Positions 5,403-14,300 of a stretch of DNA of 35,597 bases are shown one piece after another. Origin of the DNA: Polynucleobacter sp. (GTDB lineage: Bacteria; Pseudomonadota; Gammaproteobacteria; Burkholderiales; Burkholderiaceae); contig JAUYRJ010000051.1 of assembly GCA_030696845.1 (NCBI GenBank), positions 1 through 35,597 of the forward strand. Direction: 5' to 3'. Within the stretch, counting starts at the first letter, position 1. Each line of letters opens with the position of its first letter. The translations under genes and the position numbers were made by a program. Under the pieces are notes generated by a model, which was given only the letters and a program-made list of their open reading frames with translations, was not told the origin of the DNA and searched no databases.

Positions 5403-6785
5403 TTACGCTGCCTTGCCTAGTGCTTTATTGAGTTCGTCTTTAAGTTCTTTAGTAGCTTTTGGATTGGCTTCATTGAGTGGCAAATAGATGCCAGTACTTG
5501 CCCCAACTAAACTAATCACATCATTGCGTACTGGACTTGGGTTCATATAACGCAATATCTCATCTGCCTGAGCTGTCTTATTGTCAGGAATCGTACCTGC
5601 CAATTGCTCAGCAATCATCAAGGGCTTCAAATGGCTATAGTGGCGCTCAATCATCAATATTGAAGTGCCCATCTGTTTAGCCAGTTGCCCAAAATCCAAT
5701 CCTTCCAGTACTCGCTGCGTAGCGTAGTAGTGACGCAGGCTATACAAGCTTCTTGGCTTGCCATCTTTGTCGCCCTTATCAAGACCAGACTCTTTCAAGC
5801 AATCGCCAAAGGCATTGACTAAGTTATATGGTGTCGTGCCATCTCGCATCCTAAACAGATACTTATCTTCTTTCTTGGCGATTAATTCTTCCAGTGTTAA
5901 ATCTTGGTATTCAGGTTGTAGTTCACGTAGCTTATCTAGTAATGGCCATAGTTCATTACGAGCAACTAGTTCGCGGCTGCCACGCTTGCCTTGCGGCAGG
6001 GTGATGTGAATAACCCGCATACTGGGTTTTTGAATAAATTCAATATGTTTCCACTTAAGTTCTTTAGTCTCAGTGCCTGGGCGAACACCAGTACAGGCAA
6101 TAAATGTGACATATAGGCCCAGTAGTTCACGTAAGTAACGAGTCTTAGTTGCTCGTCCTTCAGCTGTCCATTTGTGAATGAACTGTTGAAGCTCAATTAA
6201 CTCGTCAGTGCTAAAGATACCGCGCACTTCAGTAGCTTCCCCTGTGTTCTTGGTGCTGGGTCTTTGGCTCTCACTCATATAGCCTTGCTCCACTGCGTAA
6301 TCAAAAACACAGTTGAGAGCGGCGTTGTGATTGTTTTGCGTAGAAGCCTTTAATTCATAGCCCACTTTCTCAGTACGCCAGCGATGAAAGTCGGAAATCA
6401 GGGCGGGGGTAATGTTATCGACGTGATAGTTGCCAAAGAAGGGCGTGAGGTAAGTATCGATAGCGCGATAGTAGTCTGCGTAACTTTTTTTGCCTGTTCC
6501 AGCCTTTACTTGGGCTTTAAGGTCATTACTGACAACTTGAGCAACTGCTTTGAACTTCTTACTAACTACTGATAATCCACGCTTTTCTAGTACCCGAGCT
6601 TCATGAAAAAGGTCTTCTGCAACCTGTTTGGCAGCTGATAAATCACTAGTTTTACTGGTGATTCTGAGCCACTTTTTCTTAGAGCCAATTTTGTAATGAA
6701 TCTGCCAGATGCTGGAATCCGAACGGCGTTTTAGGCGCAGTTCATGGGGTCTTAGTGTGACCGTGGAGTCGGCTGTAGCTCGCAT
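5403..6785 (-). CDS. Tyrosine integrase of the tRNA-Lys element
   Basis: A 460-residue phage-type integrase that should catalyse insertion and excision of the element at tRNA-Lys. An arm-binding-like N terminus (residues 1-80) is followed by a core-binding domain (about 83-190: YYRAIDTYLTPFFGNYHVDN and ALNCVFDYAVEQGYM) and the catalytic domain (about 190-400). Visible catalytic residues are Arg235 in ACTGVRPGTE, Arg351 in YSLRHYYAT and the nucleophile Tyr383 in IERHYSHL. The box II histidine is Tyr348 and the third-box histidine is Thr374 in KQMGTSI; this variant pattern is, from memory, common in a proteobacterial integrase subfamily. The gene starts 157 bases from the tRNA 3' end and reads away from it. 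Tandem repeats and a terminator lie in between. A 50-base gap leads to the 158-residue gene. Confidence 0.92.
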   Translation of the reverse strand: MRATADSTVTLRPHELRLKRRSDSSIWQIHYKIGSKKKWLRITSKTSDLSAAKQVAEDLFHEARVLEKRGLSVVSKKFKAVAQVVSNDLKAQVKAGTGKKSYADYYRAIDTYLTPFFGNYHVDNITPALISDFHRWRTEKVGYELKASTQNNHNAALNCVFDYAVEQGYMSESQRPSTKNTGEATEVRGIFSTDELIELQQFIHKWTAEGRATKTRYLRELLGLYVTFIACTGVRPGTETKELKWKHIEFIQKPSMRVIHITLPQGKRGSRELVARNELWPLLDKLRELQPEYQDLTLEELIAKKEDKYLFRMRDGTTPYNLVNAFGDCLKESGLDKGDKDGKPRSLYSLRHYYATQRVLEGLDFGQLAKQMGTSILMIERHYSHLKPLMIAEQLAGTIPDNKTAQADEILRYMNPSPVRNDVISLVGASTGIYLPLNEANPKATKELKDELNKALGKAA

Positions 6786-6852
6786 CTATAAGGGCTTTTA
6801 GTTATTAGCTATAGTTTATAGGAGATTTTGATAAACAGCAAATAATTGAAAC

Positions 6853-6883
6853 GTGCGATTGGTGTGCGATTGAAATTTGCACA
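6853..6883. repeat. Tandem GTGCGATTG repeats, candidate integrase arm-type sites
   Basis: GTGCGATTG occurs at 6853-6861 and again at 6864-6872, an 11-base period. The second copy is also part of an inverted repeat TGTGC (6863-6867) / GCACA (6879-6883). The position between int and the tRNA attachment site is where integrase arm sites or excisionase sites are usually found. The role is inferred from position and spacing. Confidence 0.45.
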
Positions 6884-6893
6884 AAAAATAAGC

Positions 6894-6924
6894 AAAAAAA
6901 ATGACTTGCGGTTAGCAAGTCATT
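6894..6924 (-). terminator. Intrinsic terminator of tRNA-Lys
   Basis: Read on the minus strand, AATGACTTGC and GCAAGTCATT form a perfect 10-bp stem with a five-base loop (6900-6924), followed at once by six T residues (6899-6894). It begins 19 bases after the CCA end of tRNA-Lys and lies inside the element side of the junction, so it should end the tRNA transcript before int. Confidence 0.85.
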
Positions 6925-6942
6925 GTTTCTACTACAGATTCG

Positions 6943-7018
6943 TGGTGGGTCGGGCGAGATTCGAACTCGCGACCAACGGATTAAAAGTCCGCTGCTCTAC
7001 CGACTGAGCTACCGACCC
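6943..7018 (-). tRNA. tRNA-Lys (anticodon TTT)
   Basis: The minus strand gives a 76-base cloverleaf: acceptor GGGTCGG/CCGACCC, D arm GCTC...GAGC, anticodon loop CTTTTAA with anticodon TTT, T loop TTCGAAT and an encoded CCA end (6945-6943). It reads AAA/AAG lysine codons. Its 3' end borders the integrative element, and the integrase gene next to it marks it as the attachment site; the shared core is expected to include the T arm and 3' acceptor strand. Confidence 0.97.
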
Positions 7019-7031
7019 AGTAAAGACAGAA

Positions 7032-7054
7032 ATTATAGCAACTAATTTAGTTGC
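7032..7054 (-). promoter_or_regulatory. tRNA-Lys promoter -10 with adjacent palindrome
   Basis: On the minus strand a perfect TATAAT (7037-7032) lies 13 bases before the first base of the tRNA. Directly upstream is a 17-bp palindrome GCAACTAA-T-TTAGTTGC (7038-7054) that fills the usual spacer; no good -35 hexamer is visible. The palindrome could also act as a weak 3' hairpin for amiC, whose stop is at 7083. Confidence 0.55.
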
Positions 7055-7082
7055 CCTTGCGATTTGCCGCCAGCCCTGATGT

Positions 7083-8399
7083 TTAGGAAGTGGCGCGCCT
7101 TGCTACGGGCGGATTTTTGGCAAAGTAGTCCTTAATTCCCTGCAAAATAGCCTCAGCGATTCGTTCTTGGTAGGCCTCATCATTGAGTTTGGCCTCCTCC
7201 TTGGGGTTGCTAATAAACGCCGTCTCAATCAGGATGGATGGGATATCGGGGGCCTTGAGAACCGCAAAGCCGGCTTGCTCGACCTTATTTTTGTGCAGCG
7301 GAGCAAAGCCGCCAATACGCTGTAAAACCGAACTACCCGCTTGTACTGAATCCTTGATTTGGGCGGTGGTGGACATATCGAGTAATAAGTGGGCTACCTG
7401 ACTGTCCTTGGTCTTAATGTTGATGCCGCCAATTAAATCAGAGGCATTTTCTTTATTCGCCATCCAGCGGGCAGTGGTGCTACTGGCGCCTTGTTGGGAT
7501 AGGGCAAAGACCGATGCCCCTTTGGCATGTGGCTGGATAAACGCATCCGCATGAATCGAGATAAATAAATCGGCACCAACTTGCCGCGCTTTGCGAACTC
7601 GGGTGTGTAGGGGCACAAAGTAATCCCCATCCCGTGTTAAATACGGGCGCATATAGGGTTCCGCCTCGATTTTGTCGCTAAGCCGTTTTGCAATCGAGAG
7701 CACAATGTGTTTTTCTTTGCTGCCGCGAGCTCCAATCGCCCCAGGATCCTCGCCGCCATGACCGGGATCGATCGCCACTGTAATGAGGCGTTTAAATCGC
7801 TGGCTGGGCGGGGGCTCTTTTGGGGTCGGAATGGCTTGCGCTACAGGCGGATCATTACGGTGGGCAAATTGAGCTATGAGGTCTTCTTCATTTTTTTTCT
7901 CGAGCGCCTGTTCTTTCTTGGCGCTACTCTTTACCAGTTCCATGAGGGGGTCTAAAGGCGTGCTGGGGTAAAGATCGAAGACCGAGCGGTATTGGTATTC
8001 TGCGACGGGATTTAGGGTAAAGAGCTGGGGCTTAATGGGCTCTTTCAGATCAAACACGAGCCTGACTACATTCGGCTGAAATTGCCCCACCCGAATCTGC
8101 GATACATAGGGATCATTCGGTTTAACTTTGGCAACCAAGTCTTTTAAGGTGGGGTTCAGCTCTAAGCCTTGCACATCGACGACGAGGCGATCTGGGCCGG
8201 TTAGAACCTGGTGGGAAACCGTCAGTGCGCTATCGGATTCAAGGGTGATGCGGGTGTAGTCTTCCGATGGCCAAATACGAACGCCTAAAATTTTGGCACC
8301 AAAAGCGATGTCCGCCTCGCTCAGTAACAGCACAAACCCCAGTAGTTTGGCCGAGGTCTTGAGGTGATCGCGCCGGGTTAAATTGGGCTTGGCTTTCAT
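7083..8399 (-). CDS. amiC: N-acetylmuramoyl-L-alanine amidase, AmiC type
   Basis: Periplasmic zinc amidase that removes peptide side chains from peptidoglycan during cell separation. The frame is open to 8627, but ATG 8399 is chosen: it gives a 438-residue protein starting with a twin-arginine signal (TRRDHLK at 8-14, then a hydrophobic stretch) and leaves 11 bases after tsaE instead of a long overlap. An AMIN septum-targeting domain (about 37-145) is followed by a polar linker (150-200) and an Amidase_3 domain (about 205-428). That domain shows His213 in DPGHGG, Glu229, His283 in SIHAD and the catalytic Glu392 in ILIETAFISN. It is the second gene of a tsaE-amiC pair, an order common in proteobacteria. 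AmiB is an alternative name, but the Tat signal favours AmiC. Confidence 0.93.
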   Translation of the reverse strand: MKAKPNLTRRDHLKTSAKLLGFVLLLSEADIAFGAKILGVRIWPSEDYTRITLESDSALTVSHQVLTGPDRLVVDVQGLELNPTLKDLVAKVKPNDPYVSQIRVGQFQPNVVRLVFDLKEPIKPQLFTLNPVAEYQYRSVFDLYPSTPLDPLMELVKSSAKKEQALEKKNEEDLIAQFAHRNDPPVAQAIPTPKEPPPSQRFKRLITVAIDPGHGGEDPGAIGARGSKEKHIVLSIAKRLSDKIEAEPYMRPYLTRDGDYFVPLHTRVRKARQVGADLFISIHADAFIQPHAKGASVFALSQQGASSTTARWMANKENASDLIGGINIKTKDSQVAHLLLDMSTTAQIKDSVQAGSSVLQRIGGFAPLHKNKVEQAGFAVLKAPDIPSILIETAFISNPKEEAKLNDEAYQERIAEAILQGIKDYFAKNPPVARRATS

Positions 8400-8410
8400 T
8401 GCTGCGAATT

Positions 8411-8956
8411 TTAGGGCAAATTGGCCGAGAGGTCGGCTAAGAGCTGAAGTCCGAGAGGGCTTATGGCTATCGCCTCGATATTGCGTTCGGTATCGGCGCC
8501 TGCTGGGCCAGCTGTCATCACGATACGCAAGTCCATGGGTGGGAGTGTGCCTTCGGCTTTTTCTGGCCATTCGACTAAACACAGGCCCGGCTCGCCAAAG
8601 TGCTCCATTAAGCCAGCCTCTTGCCACTCTAAGGGGGAGTGCATGCGGTACAAATCAAAATGAAAGACCGTAAAGGGCGCATTTCCGGTATTGATTGAGT
8701 AAGGCTCGCACAGGGAGTAGGTAGGGCTCTTCACTTTGCCTGCATAGCCCAGCGCCTGAATAAAGTAGCGCGCGAACGCTGTCTTGCCTGCGCCCAGATT
8801 GCCTTCCAGGGCGATATTGATGTGGCGCTCCTTCGCCATATCTGGGCGATTAAGGTGGCTCGCCATTGCCGCGCTAACGGCGCCAGCAAAAACGGCGGTT
8901 TCGGTTTCTTGCCTACAATGTCGTTGAATAGAGTCCAAAAGGGGCTTTACCTGCAT
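8411..8956 (-). CDS. tsaE: tRNA N6-threonylcarbamoyladenosine synthesis ATPase TsaE
   Basis: TsaE is the ATPase partner of TsaB-TsaD in making t6A37 of ANN-reading tRNAs. The 181-residue protein has the Walker A EGNLGAGKTAF (residues 51-61), then SPTYSLCEPY, FHFDLYRM and VEWPEKAEG, the conserved order of the family. It is slightly longer than the usual ~150 residues because of a 20-residue N-terminal lead and a C-terminal tail. It is divergent from queG with only 37 bases between starts and precedes amiC by 11 bases on the same message. Confidence 0.95.
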   Translation of the reverse strand: MQVKPLLDSIQRHCRQETETAVFAGAVSAAMASHLNRPDMAKERHINIALEGNLGAGKTAFARYFIQALGYAGKVKSPTYSLCEPYSINTGNAPFTVFHFDLYRMHSPLEWQEAGLMEHFGEPGLCLVEWPEKAEGTLPPMDLRIVMTAGPAGADTERNIEAIAISPLGLQLLADLSANLP

Positions 8957-8993
8957 CTGTTAATCAGCCTAGTTTATTCATTAAATGTGAGCA

Positions 8994-10115
8994 ATGCCGA
9001 AAACCGAATTCCATACCAAGGCAGGCGATGATCCAGAAGGACTTCTTTTACGGTCTTGGCTTGATCAAGCGGCACTCGCGAATGGGTTTGATGGTCTTCG
9101 CATTACCGATACCGATTTAGGGCAGGCCCCTGAAAAACTCCGTACCTGGCTAGCACAGGGGCGCCATGGTCAGATGCATTACATGGAGCGGCACGCCGCC
9201 ATTCGGAGCGATCCCCAGCTGCTACAGCCGGGCACCATACGGGTGATATGCGTTTACATGAACTACGCACCTAAACTCGATCTAGAGCGGGAGTGGCAGC
9301 GCATTGAAAGTCCAGGTGAAGCAGTCATCTCGGTCTACGCACGCGGGCGCGATTACCACAAGGTCCTGCGGCAACGCTTGCAAGCATTGGCGAGCCAGAT
9401 CGAAGCCCGTATTGGCCCCTTTGGGTATCGCGTCTTTACCGACTCTGCGCCACTGATGGAGGTGGAGCTGGCGCAAAAAGCGGGACTTGGCTGGCGTGGT
9501 AAACACACCCTTTTGCTCAACCGCGAGGCGGGCTCCACTTTTTTTCTGGGGGAGATCTTGGTGGATATTCCGTTGCCAGTCGACGCGCCAGTGGAATCCC
9601 ACTGCGGCAGTTGCAGCGCCTGCATTGACGTTTGTCCCACAGCAGCGATTACCGCGCCGTACGAACTCGATGCGCGCCGCTGCATTTCCTACCTCACGAT
9701 TGAAAACCCCGGTCCGATCCCGGTGGAGTTTCGGGCGGCGATGGGCAATCGGATTTATGGCTGTGATGATTGTCAGTTAATTTGCCCGTGGAATAAATTT
9801 GCTCAAACCAGCGCCCTGCCTGATTTTGCGGAACGCCATGGCTTGGGCGATAGCACTCTATTGGAGTTGTGGTCATGGTCGGCGGATGAGTTTGATCGCC
9901 GCCATGAGGGCAGCGCCATTCGCCGCATTGGCTATGTCCGCTGGCGCCGAAACCTAGCGGTTGCGATTGGTAATGCCCTGCATTCGAAGCGGAGTTCGCA
10001 AACGATCAAAAATACCTTGCGTCACGCCCTGCAGTCGGATTGGGTGCAGGCTAATCCGCTGGTGCGAGAGCACATAGAATGGGCTTTAGCACCCGCCCCA
10101 GAAATTCCATCCTAA
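8994..10115 (+). CDS. queG: Epoxyqueuosine reductase
   Basis: QueG is a cobalamin- and iron-sulfur-dependent cytosolic enzyme that reduces epoxyqueuosine to queuosine in the wobble base of GUN-reading tRNAs. The 373-residue protein has the substrate/cobalamin half (about 10-190, with GRHGQMHYMERH and FTDSAPLMEVELAQKAGLGW) and two [4Fe-4S] cysteine sets: CGSCSACIDVCP near 203-214 and CDDCQLICPWN near 256-266. Its end (RRIGYVRWRRNLAVAIGNAL) is typical. The start ATG 8994 has only a weak GTGAG upstream. It is divergent from tsaE. The glutamyl-queuosine synthetase gluQ, a later step on tRNA-Asp, lies 6 kb away in the same window. Confidence 0.96.
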   Translation: MPKTEFHTKAGDDPEGLLLRSWLDQAALANGFDGLRITDTDLGQAPEKLRTWLAQGRHGQMHYMERHAAIRSDPQLLQPGTIRVICVYMNYAPKLDLEREWQRIESPGEAVISVYARGRDYHKVLRQRLQALASQIEARIGPFGYRVFTDSAPLMEVELAQKAGLGWRGKHTLLLNREAGSTFFLGEILVDIPLPVDAPVESHCGSCSACIDVCPTAAITAPYELDARRCISYLTIENPGPIPVEFRAAMGNRIYGCDDCQLICPWNKFAQTSALPDFAERHGLGDSTLLELWSWSADEFDRRHEGSAIRRIGYVRWRRNLAVAIGNALHSKRSSQTIKNTLRHALQSDWVQANPLVREHIEWALAPAPEIPS

Positions 10116-10143
10116 ATCAGGAATAGGCTCTTACAATTAATCC

Positions 10144-10941
10144 ATGTCTACCCCTCAAGACCCTTTTCTAGACCCCGCCAGTACTGGTGAAGGGGTGGAG
10201 AATTTACATCGCTTTGAGAGTCGCCGGGACGCCTTTTGGAGTGGCTTAAAAGATGCGAGTGGCGCGCCTGCCATGGTGCTCTTTGCCGGCATGGTGGGCT
10301 TTGGCGCGATGGGCAAAACCAGCGGCTTTGATATCGGTTTTACCACCCTGAGTAGCCTTTTGATGTTCGCTTTGCCAGGGCAAGTGGTGCTCATGGAAAT
10401 GATGGTGGCGGGCTCATCCCTGATTGCAATCGCGTTGGCAGTGACGCTAACATCAACGCGTTTTATTACGATGACCGTGACTTTATTTCCGCAATTTGAT
10501 CGACGCGATCGCAATAAAGGACTCTACGCATCGGTACATTTGTTAGCGATGACGGCGTGGGCGGTATCGATGCGCGAACTCCAAACCATCGAACCAAAAC
10601 ATCGCCTGAGTTATTTTGTGGGACTCGGATTATTGTGCTGGATGATTTCAGTGCCGGGCACTATTTTGGGTTACCTGCTCGCCGGTGTAGTGCCCGTCTT
10701 TATTACACTGGGACTCATCTTTATTAACCCGCTCTTTTTCTTGCTCACCTTTGTTGAGGTCAAACCTTGGATCAATCGGATTGCAATCGGGCTGGGCTGT
10801 GTGATGGGTCCTTTCTTTTATATGCTCGATCGGGATACCAGCTTATTAACGACGGGTATCGTAGGCGGCACTTTGGCGTACTGGATTGATCGCCGTTATT
10901 TACGCAAGCGCACCGCCCTTGTGAAGGGGGCCGCCAAATGA
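10144..10941 (+). CDS. azlC: AzlC-family branched-chain amino acid exporter, large subunit
   Basis: Inner-membrane protein of 265 residues with a family-typical hydrophobic core: APAMVLFAGMVGFGAMGKTSG, TLSSLLMFALPGQVVLMEM, LIAIALAVTLTSTRFITMTV and more spans to about residue 240, preceded by a ~35-residue cytosolic N terminus. AzlC works with the small subunit AzlD to export branched-chain or related amino acids. azlD follows with an ATGA overlap, so the two are translationally coupled. No clear ribosome binding site precedes the ATG. Substrate cannot be told from sequence. Confidence 0.92.
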   Translation: MSTPQDPFLDPASTGEGVENLHRFESRRDAFWSGLKDASGAPAMVLFAGMVGFGAMGKTSGFDIGFTTLSSLLMFALPGQVVLMEMMVAGSSLIAIALAVTLTSTRFITMTVTLFPQFDRRDRNKGLYASVHLLAMTAWAVSMRELQTIEPKHRLSYFVGLGLLCWMISVPGTILGYLLAGVVPVFITLGLIFINPLFFLLTFVEVKPWINRIAIGLGCVMGPFFYMLDRDTSLLTTGIVGGTLAYWIDRRYLRKRTALVKGAAK

Positions 10942-11282
10942 TCGCTGCTCATCTGCAAGGTTGGGGTGCCTGGATCGCCCTAGCGGGCGCCTGTATTGGA
11001 ACTTATTTGTGCCGTGCCGCGGGGGTGATGCTGGCTGGAAAAATCAATCAAGATAGTGAAATCTTTCGCTGGCTTGCCGCAGTGACCTACGCCATGGTAG
11101 CGGCGCTCACGATTCGCTTGATTGTGCTACCGATTGGTTTATTAACAACCGTGCCACTGTGGATTCGGTTACTCATCTGCGCTCTCAGTTTGGGCATCAT
11201 GATGTCAAAACCCCAGCAGCGTTTCGTACCCGCCTTATTGATTGGTACCTTGCTGATGGTCTCTTACGGCGTGATTCGTTAA
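10938..11282 (+). CDS. azlD: AzlD-family exporter, small subunit
   Basis: A 114-residue membrane protein with about four hydrophobic segments: WIALAGACIGTYLCRAAGVM, WLAAVTYAMVAALTIRLIVL, LLICALSLGIMM and ALLIGTLLMVSYGVI. It is the usual partner of AzlC, whose stop it overlaps by ATGA (10938-10941). The stop codon lies inside the loop of an 11-bp hairpin shared with the convergent dehydrogenase gene. Confidence 0.92.
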   Translation: MIAAHLQGWGAWIALAGACIGTYLCRAAGVMLAGKINQDSEIFRWLAAVTYAMVAALTIRLIVLPIGLLTTVPLWIRLLICALSLGIMMSKPQQRFVPALLIGTLLMVSYGVIR

Positions 11283-11295
11283 ATCGCCGTAAGAG
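11261..11295. terminator. 11-bp hairpin at azlD / ydiJ convergence
   Basis: CTCTTACGGCG (11261-11271) and CGCCGTAAGAG (11285-11295) pair perfectly with a 13-base loop containing the azlD stop codon. No T-run follows on either strand, so it may act as a barrier or 3' end stabiliser as much as a terminator. Confidence 0.6.
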
Positions 11296-11317
11296 GGCCT
11301 CGGTACGCACTCTTGGT

Positions 11318-14300
11318 TTAGAGGTGTGCCGCCAAAATACGCGCAATATGCACCGCGTCTCGCTTAGTTCCGTCATGAATCTGATGCCGGCAGCTGGTGC
11401 CATCGGCGACGACCCAACTGTCCGGCGCTTGCCGAATCGCAGGCAATAAACTGAGCTCCGCCATTTGCTTCGAGACCGCAATGTGCTCCACCTCATAACC
11501 AAAGCTACCAGCCATACCGCAGCAAGACGATTCAATTAAGGTGGGTTTAGCATCGGGGATTAGTTTTAGTAACTCCAAGGCTGGGGCGACTGCGGCAAAC
11601 GATTTTTGATGGCAGTGCCCATGAAAAAGAACTGGGCGATCAGCCGCTTTGAGATTGAGTGTGAGGCGACCCGCTTTGGACTCGCTCATTAAGAACTCTT
11701 CCAAGAGCTGCGCTTTTTGGCTAACCGTCACTGCTTTTTGACCAAAGCCCATCACGAGAGCCTCGTCTTTGAGTGTAAAGAGGCAGGAGGGCTCTAGACC
11801 CACAATCGCAATCCCACGCTCGGCATAGGGTGCAAGGTGGTCGACTAGGGCTCCTAAGCGATTCTTGGCCTCATCGACCATGCCGGCCGCAAGGTAGGTG
11901 CGCCCACAGCAAAATGGTTTGGAGCATTTTTGTTCCGTGCTGACTGCGCTATTGGCGCTATCCATTTGCGGGATATGCACTTGATAGCCTGCGGCTTTCA
12001 GTACTTGCAGCGCCGCGTGCAGGTTTTCATTTTCAAAATAGGCATTAAAGGTATCTGCCAGCAATACAACGGCTTTGCCCTCGTCCACCAATTGCTCTGG
12101 TGTAAATCGGTATTGAGCTGAGCTTTGTGCTGAATCCATGTTCGCATTCCAGAAGGTGTCCTTGCGCCATACGGGCAAGCTCCGCTCCGCAGAAATACCA
12201 GTGAACCATTCTTGTACTTTGGCGATGGCTGGGATGTGGTTACGCACGTTGAGTAAGGCGGGTAAGCCAGGCACGCGACTAATCATCGGAGCATACCGCG
12301 GCAAGTGCGCGACTAAACGATCACGCAGTGTGTGGCCATGACGCTTTTTGTAGTGACTTAAATATTCCACTTTCATTTTTGCCATATCAACGCCAGTGGG
12401 GCATTCGCGGCGGCATGCCTTGCAACTAACGCACAAATCCATCGCGTCTTTTACGGCAGCGGTAGTCAGCGGATCTTCGCCGGGTTCGGCGTCCAGTTGA
12501 CCCGAGAGGGCTAAACGCAACGTATTGGCGCGGCCGCGGGTTAAATGCTTTTCATCGCGGGTTACGCGGTAACTGGGGCACATCGTATCGGCATCAAACT
12601 TGCGGCAATGACCGTTGTTGTTGCACATCTCCACCGCTTTAGAAAATCCGTGTGCGGGATCGCCGCCAGTGCCGGGCACGGTGGTTTCTTCGGTGACGGG
12701 ATTACTTTGCACATTCCATGCCGACCAATCGAGATTGGTTTTGAGTGGGATAACTTTGTATTCGGGTGGGAAACGGAAGTAACTTGAATCATCCATCTTA
12801 GGCGGATCAATGATTTTTCCGGGATTAAAGAGATTGTCGGGATCGAAGGCGTGTTTAATCTCACGCAGCGCATCGGTAATCTTGGGGCCAAACTGCCAAC
12901 TAATCCATTCGCCACGGCAAAGACCGTCGCCATGTTCGCCGCTGTAGGCGCCTTTGTAGCGGCGCACCAGTTCTGATGCTTCCTCGGCCATGGCGCGCAT
13001 TTTCTGGGCACCATCGCGGCGCATATCCAAAATGGGGCGCACATGCAAAGTGCCAACCGAGGCATGGGCATACCAAGTGCCGCGGGAACCGTATTTCGAA
13101 AACACTTCAGTCAGGGCGCTGGTGTACTCCGCTAAATGCTCTAGCGGTACGGCGCAGTCTTCAATAAAGCTGACTGGCTTGCCATCGCCTTTAAGGCTCA
13201 TCATGATGTTGAGGCCTGCTTTACGCACTTCCCATAGATTTTTTTGCATCTGCGCATCGGGCATCGATACGACGATATTAGGTAAGCCCAGATCGCCCAT
13301 TAATTCTTTTAAGGCCTCGACCCGATCAAGTAAGGGCGCATGCGCTTCACCAGAAAACTCCACCAATAAAATCGCTTCCGGCGTTGGTCCTGCCGCATCG
13401 ATTAATGCGGTTTCGATGGTTTTCTTAAAGCTGGGATTGTGGCGTGCCAAATCAATCATGGTGCGATCGACTAGTTCGACCGCGGTCGGCCCGAGCTTCA
13501 CAATATGCTGGGCGCTATCCATGGCCCGATAAAAGCTTGAGAAATTAACGATGCCCAAGACCTTATGCTGCGGTAGTGGCGCTAATTTGAGTTGCAAGGA
13601 TTTGAAGTAGGCGAGGGTTCCTTCGCTGCCCACGAGTAAATGGGCGAGATTGACGCTGCCATCTTTCGTGTACGGTAACTCACTCTGCGGATGGAATACA
13701 TCTAAGTTGTAGCCTGCGACTCGGCGCATGACTTTGGGAAACATCGCCTCAATTTCGGGCTGGAGGCGATCCGCTAAGCCTTTGACAACATCACCCAATT
13801 GCTTAGCAACGCCTGCACTTTGACCGTAAGGTCCAAAGCGCGCAAGTTCACCGCTAGCCAGCCAAGCATCGATGCCCAGCACGTTATGCACCATATTGCC
13901 GTAAGCAAGAGAGCGACTGCCGCAGGAGTTATTGCCGGCCATGCCGCCAATCGTGGCTTGGGCTGCGGTGGATACGTCAACGGGATACCAGAGCCCATGT
14001 TTTTTTAAGGCTACATTCAGGTGATCCAAAACGAGGCCCGGCTCGACTTCAGCCGTGGCTTTTTCTGGGTCGACGTGCAGAATCCGACGAAAGGATTTGG
14101 TGTTATCAATAACGAGGGCGACCCCCGTTGTTTGGCCACACTGGCTAGTACCGCCACCACGAGGCAGTACCGGAATCGCATACTCACGCGCCAACTCAAG
14201 CGTGGTCTCAATATCAGCCGCATCTTCCGGAATCACCACCCCAACTGGGAATTGTTGGTAAATCGAGGCATCGGTGGCGTAGCGCCCGCGGCTGGGGGTG

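Larger units (their letters stand above)
1..6942. mobile_element. Right end of an integrative element inserted at tRNA-Lys (left end outside window)
   Basis: The stretch is bounded on the right by the 3' end of a tRNA-Lys gene and has a tyrosine integrase gene immediately inside that boundary, the classic layout of tRNA-targeted genomic islands. It is richer in A and T by eye than the flanking housekeeping genes, and all non-recombinase genes are unrecognised. A second small recombinase, dyad-rich intergenic regions and a boxA-type leader also fit mobile DNA. The tRNA is complete, so the element must have restored its 3' end. I found no second copy of the tRNA 3' segment at 1-6900, so the other attachment site should lie to the left of the window. 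The type of element (prophage, ICE or island) cannot be decided: no capsid, transfer or replication gene is recognisable here. Confidence 0.8.

Noticed and set aside
1..6900. A second tRNA-Lys 3'-end copy (left attachment site) within the window
   Set aside because: I looked for the T-arm and acceptor sequence and found none, so the other site must be further left.
7083..8627. Longer 514-residue amiC start at 8627
   Set aside because: It would overlap tsaE by over 200 bases and put a basic, low-complexity extension before an obvious Tat-type signal at the 8399 start.
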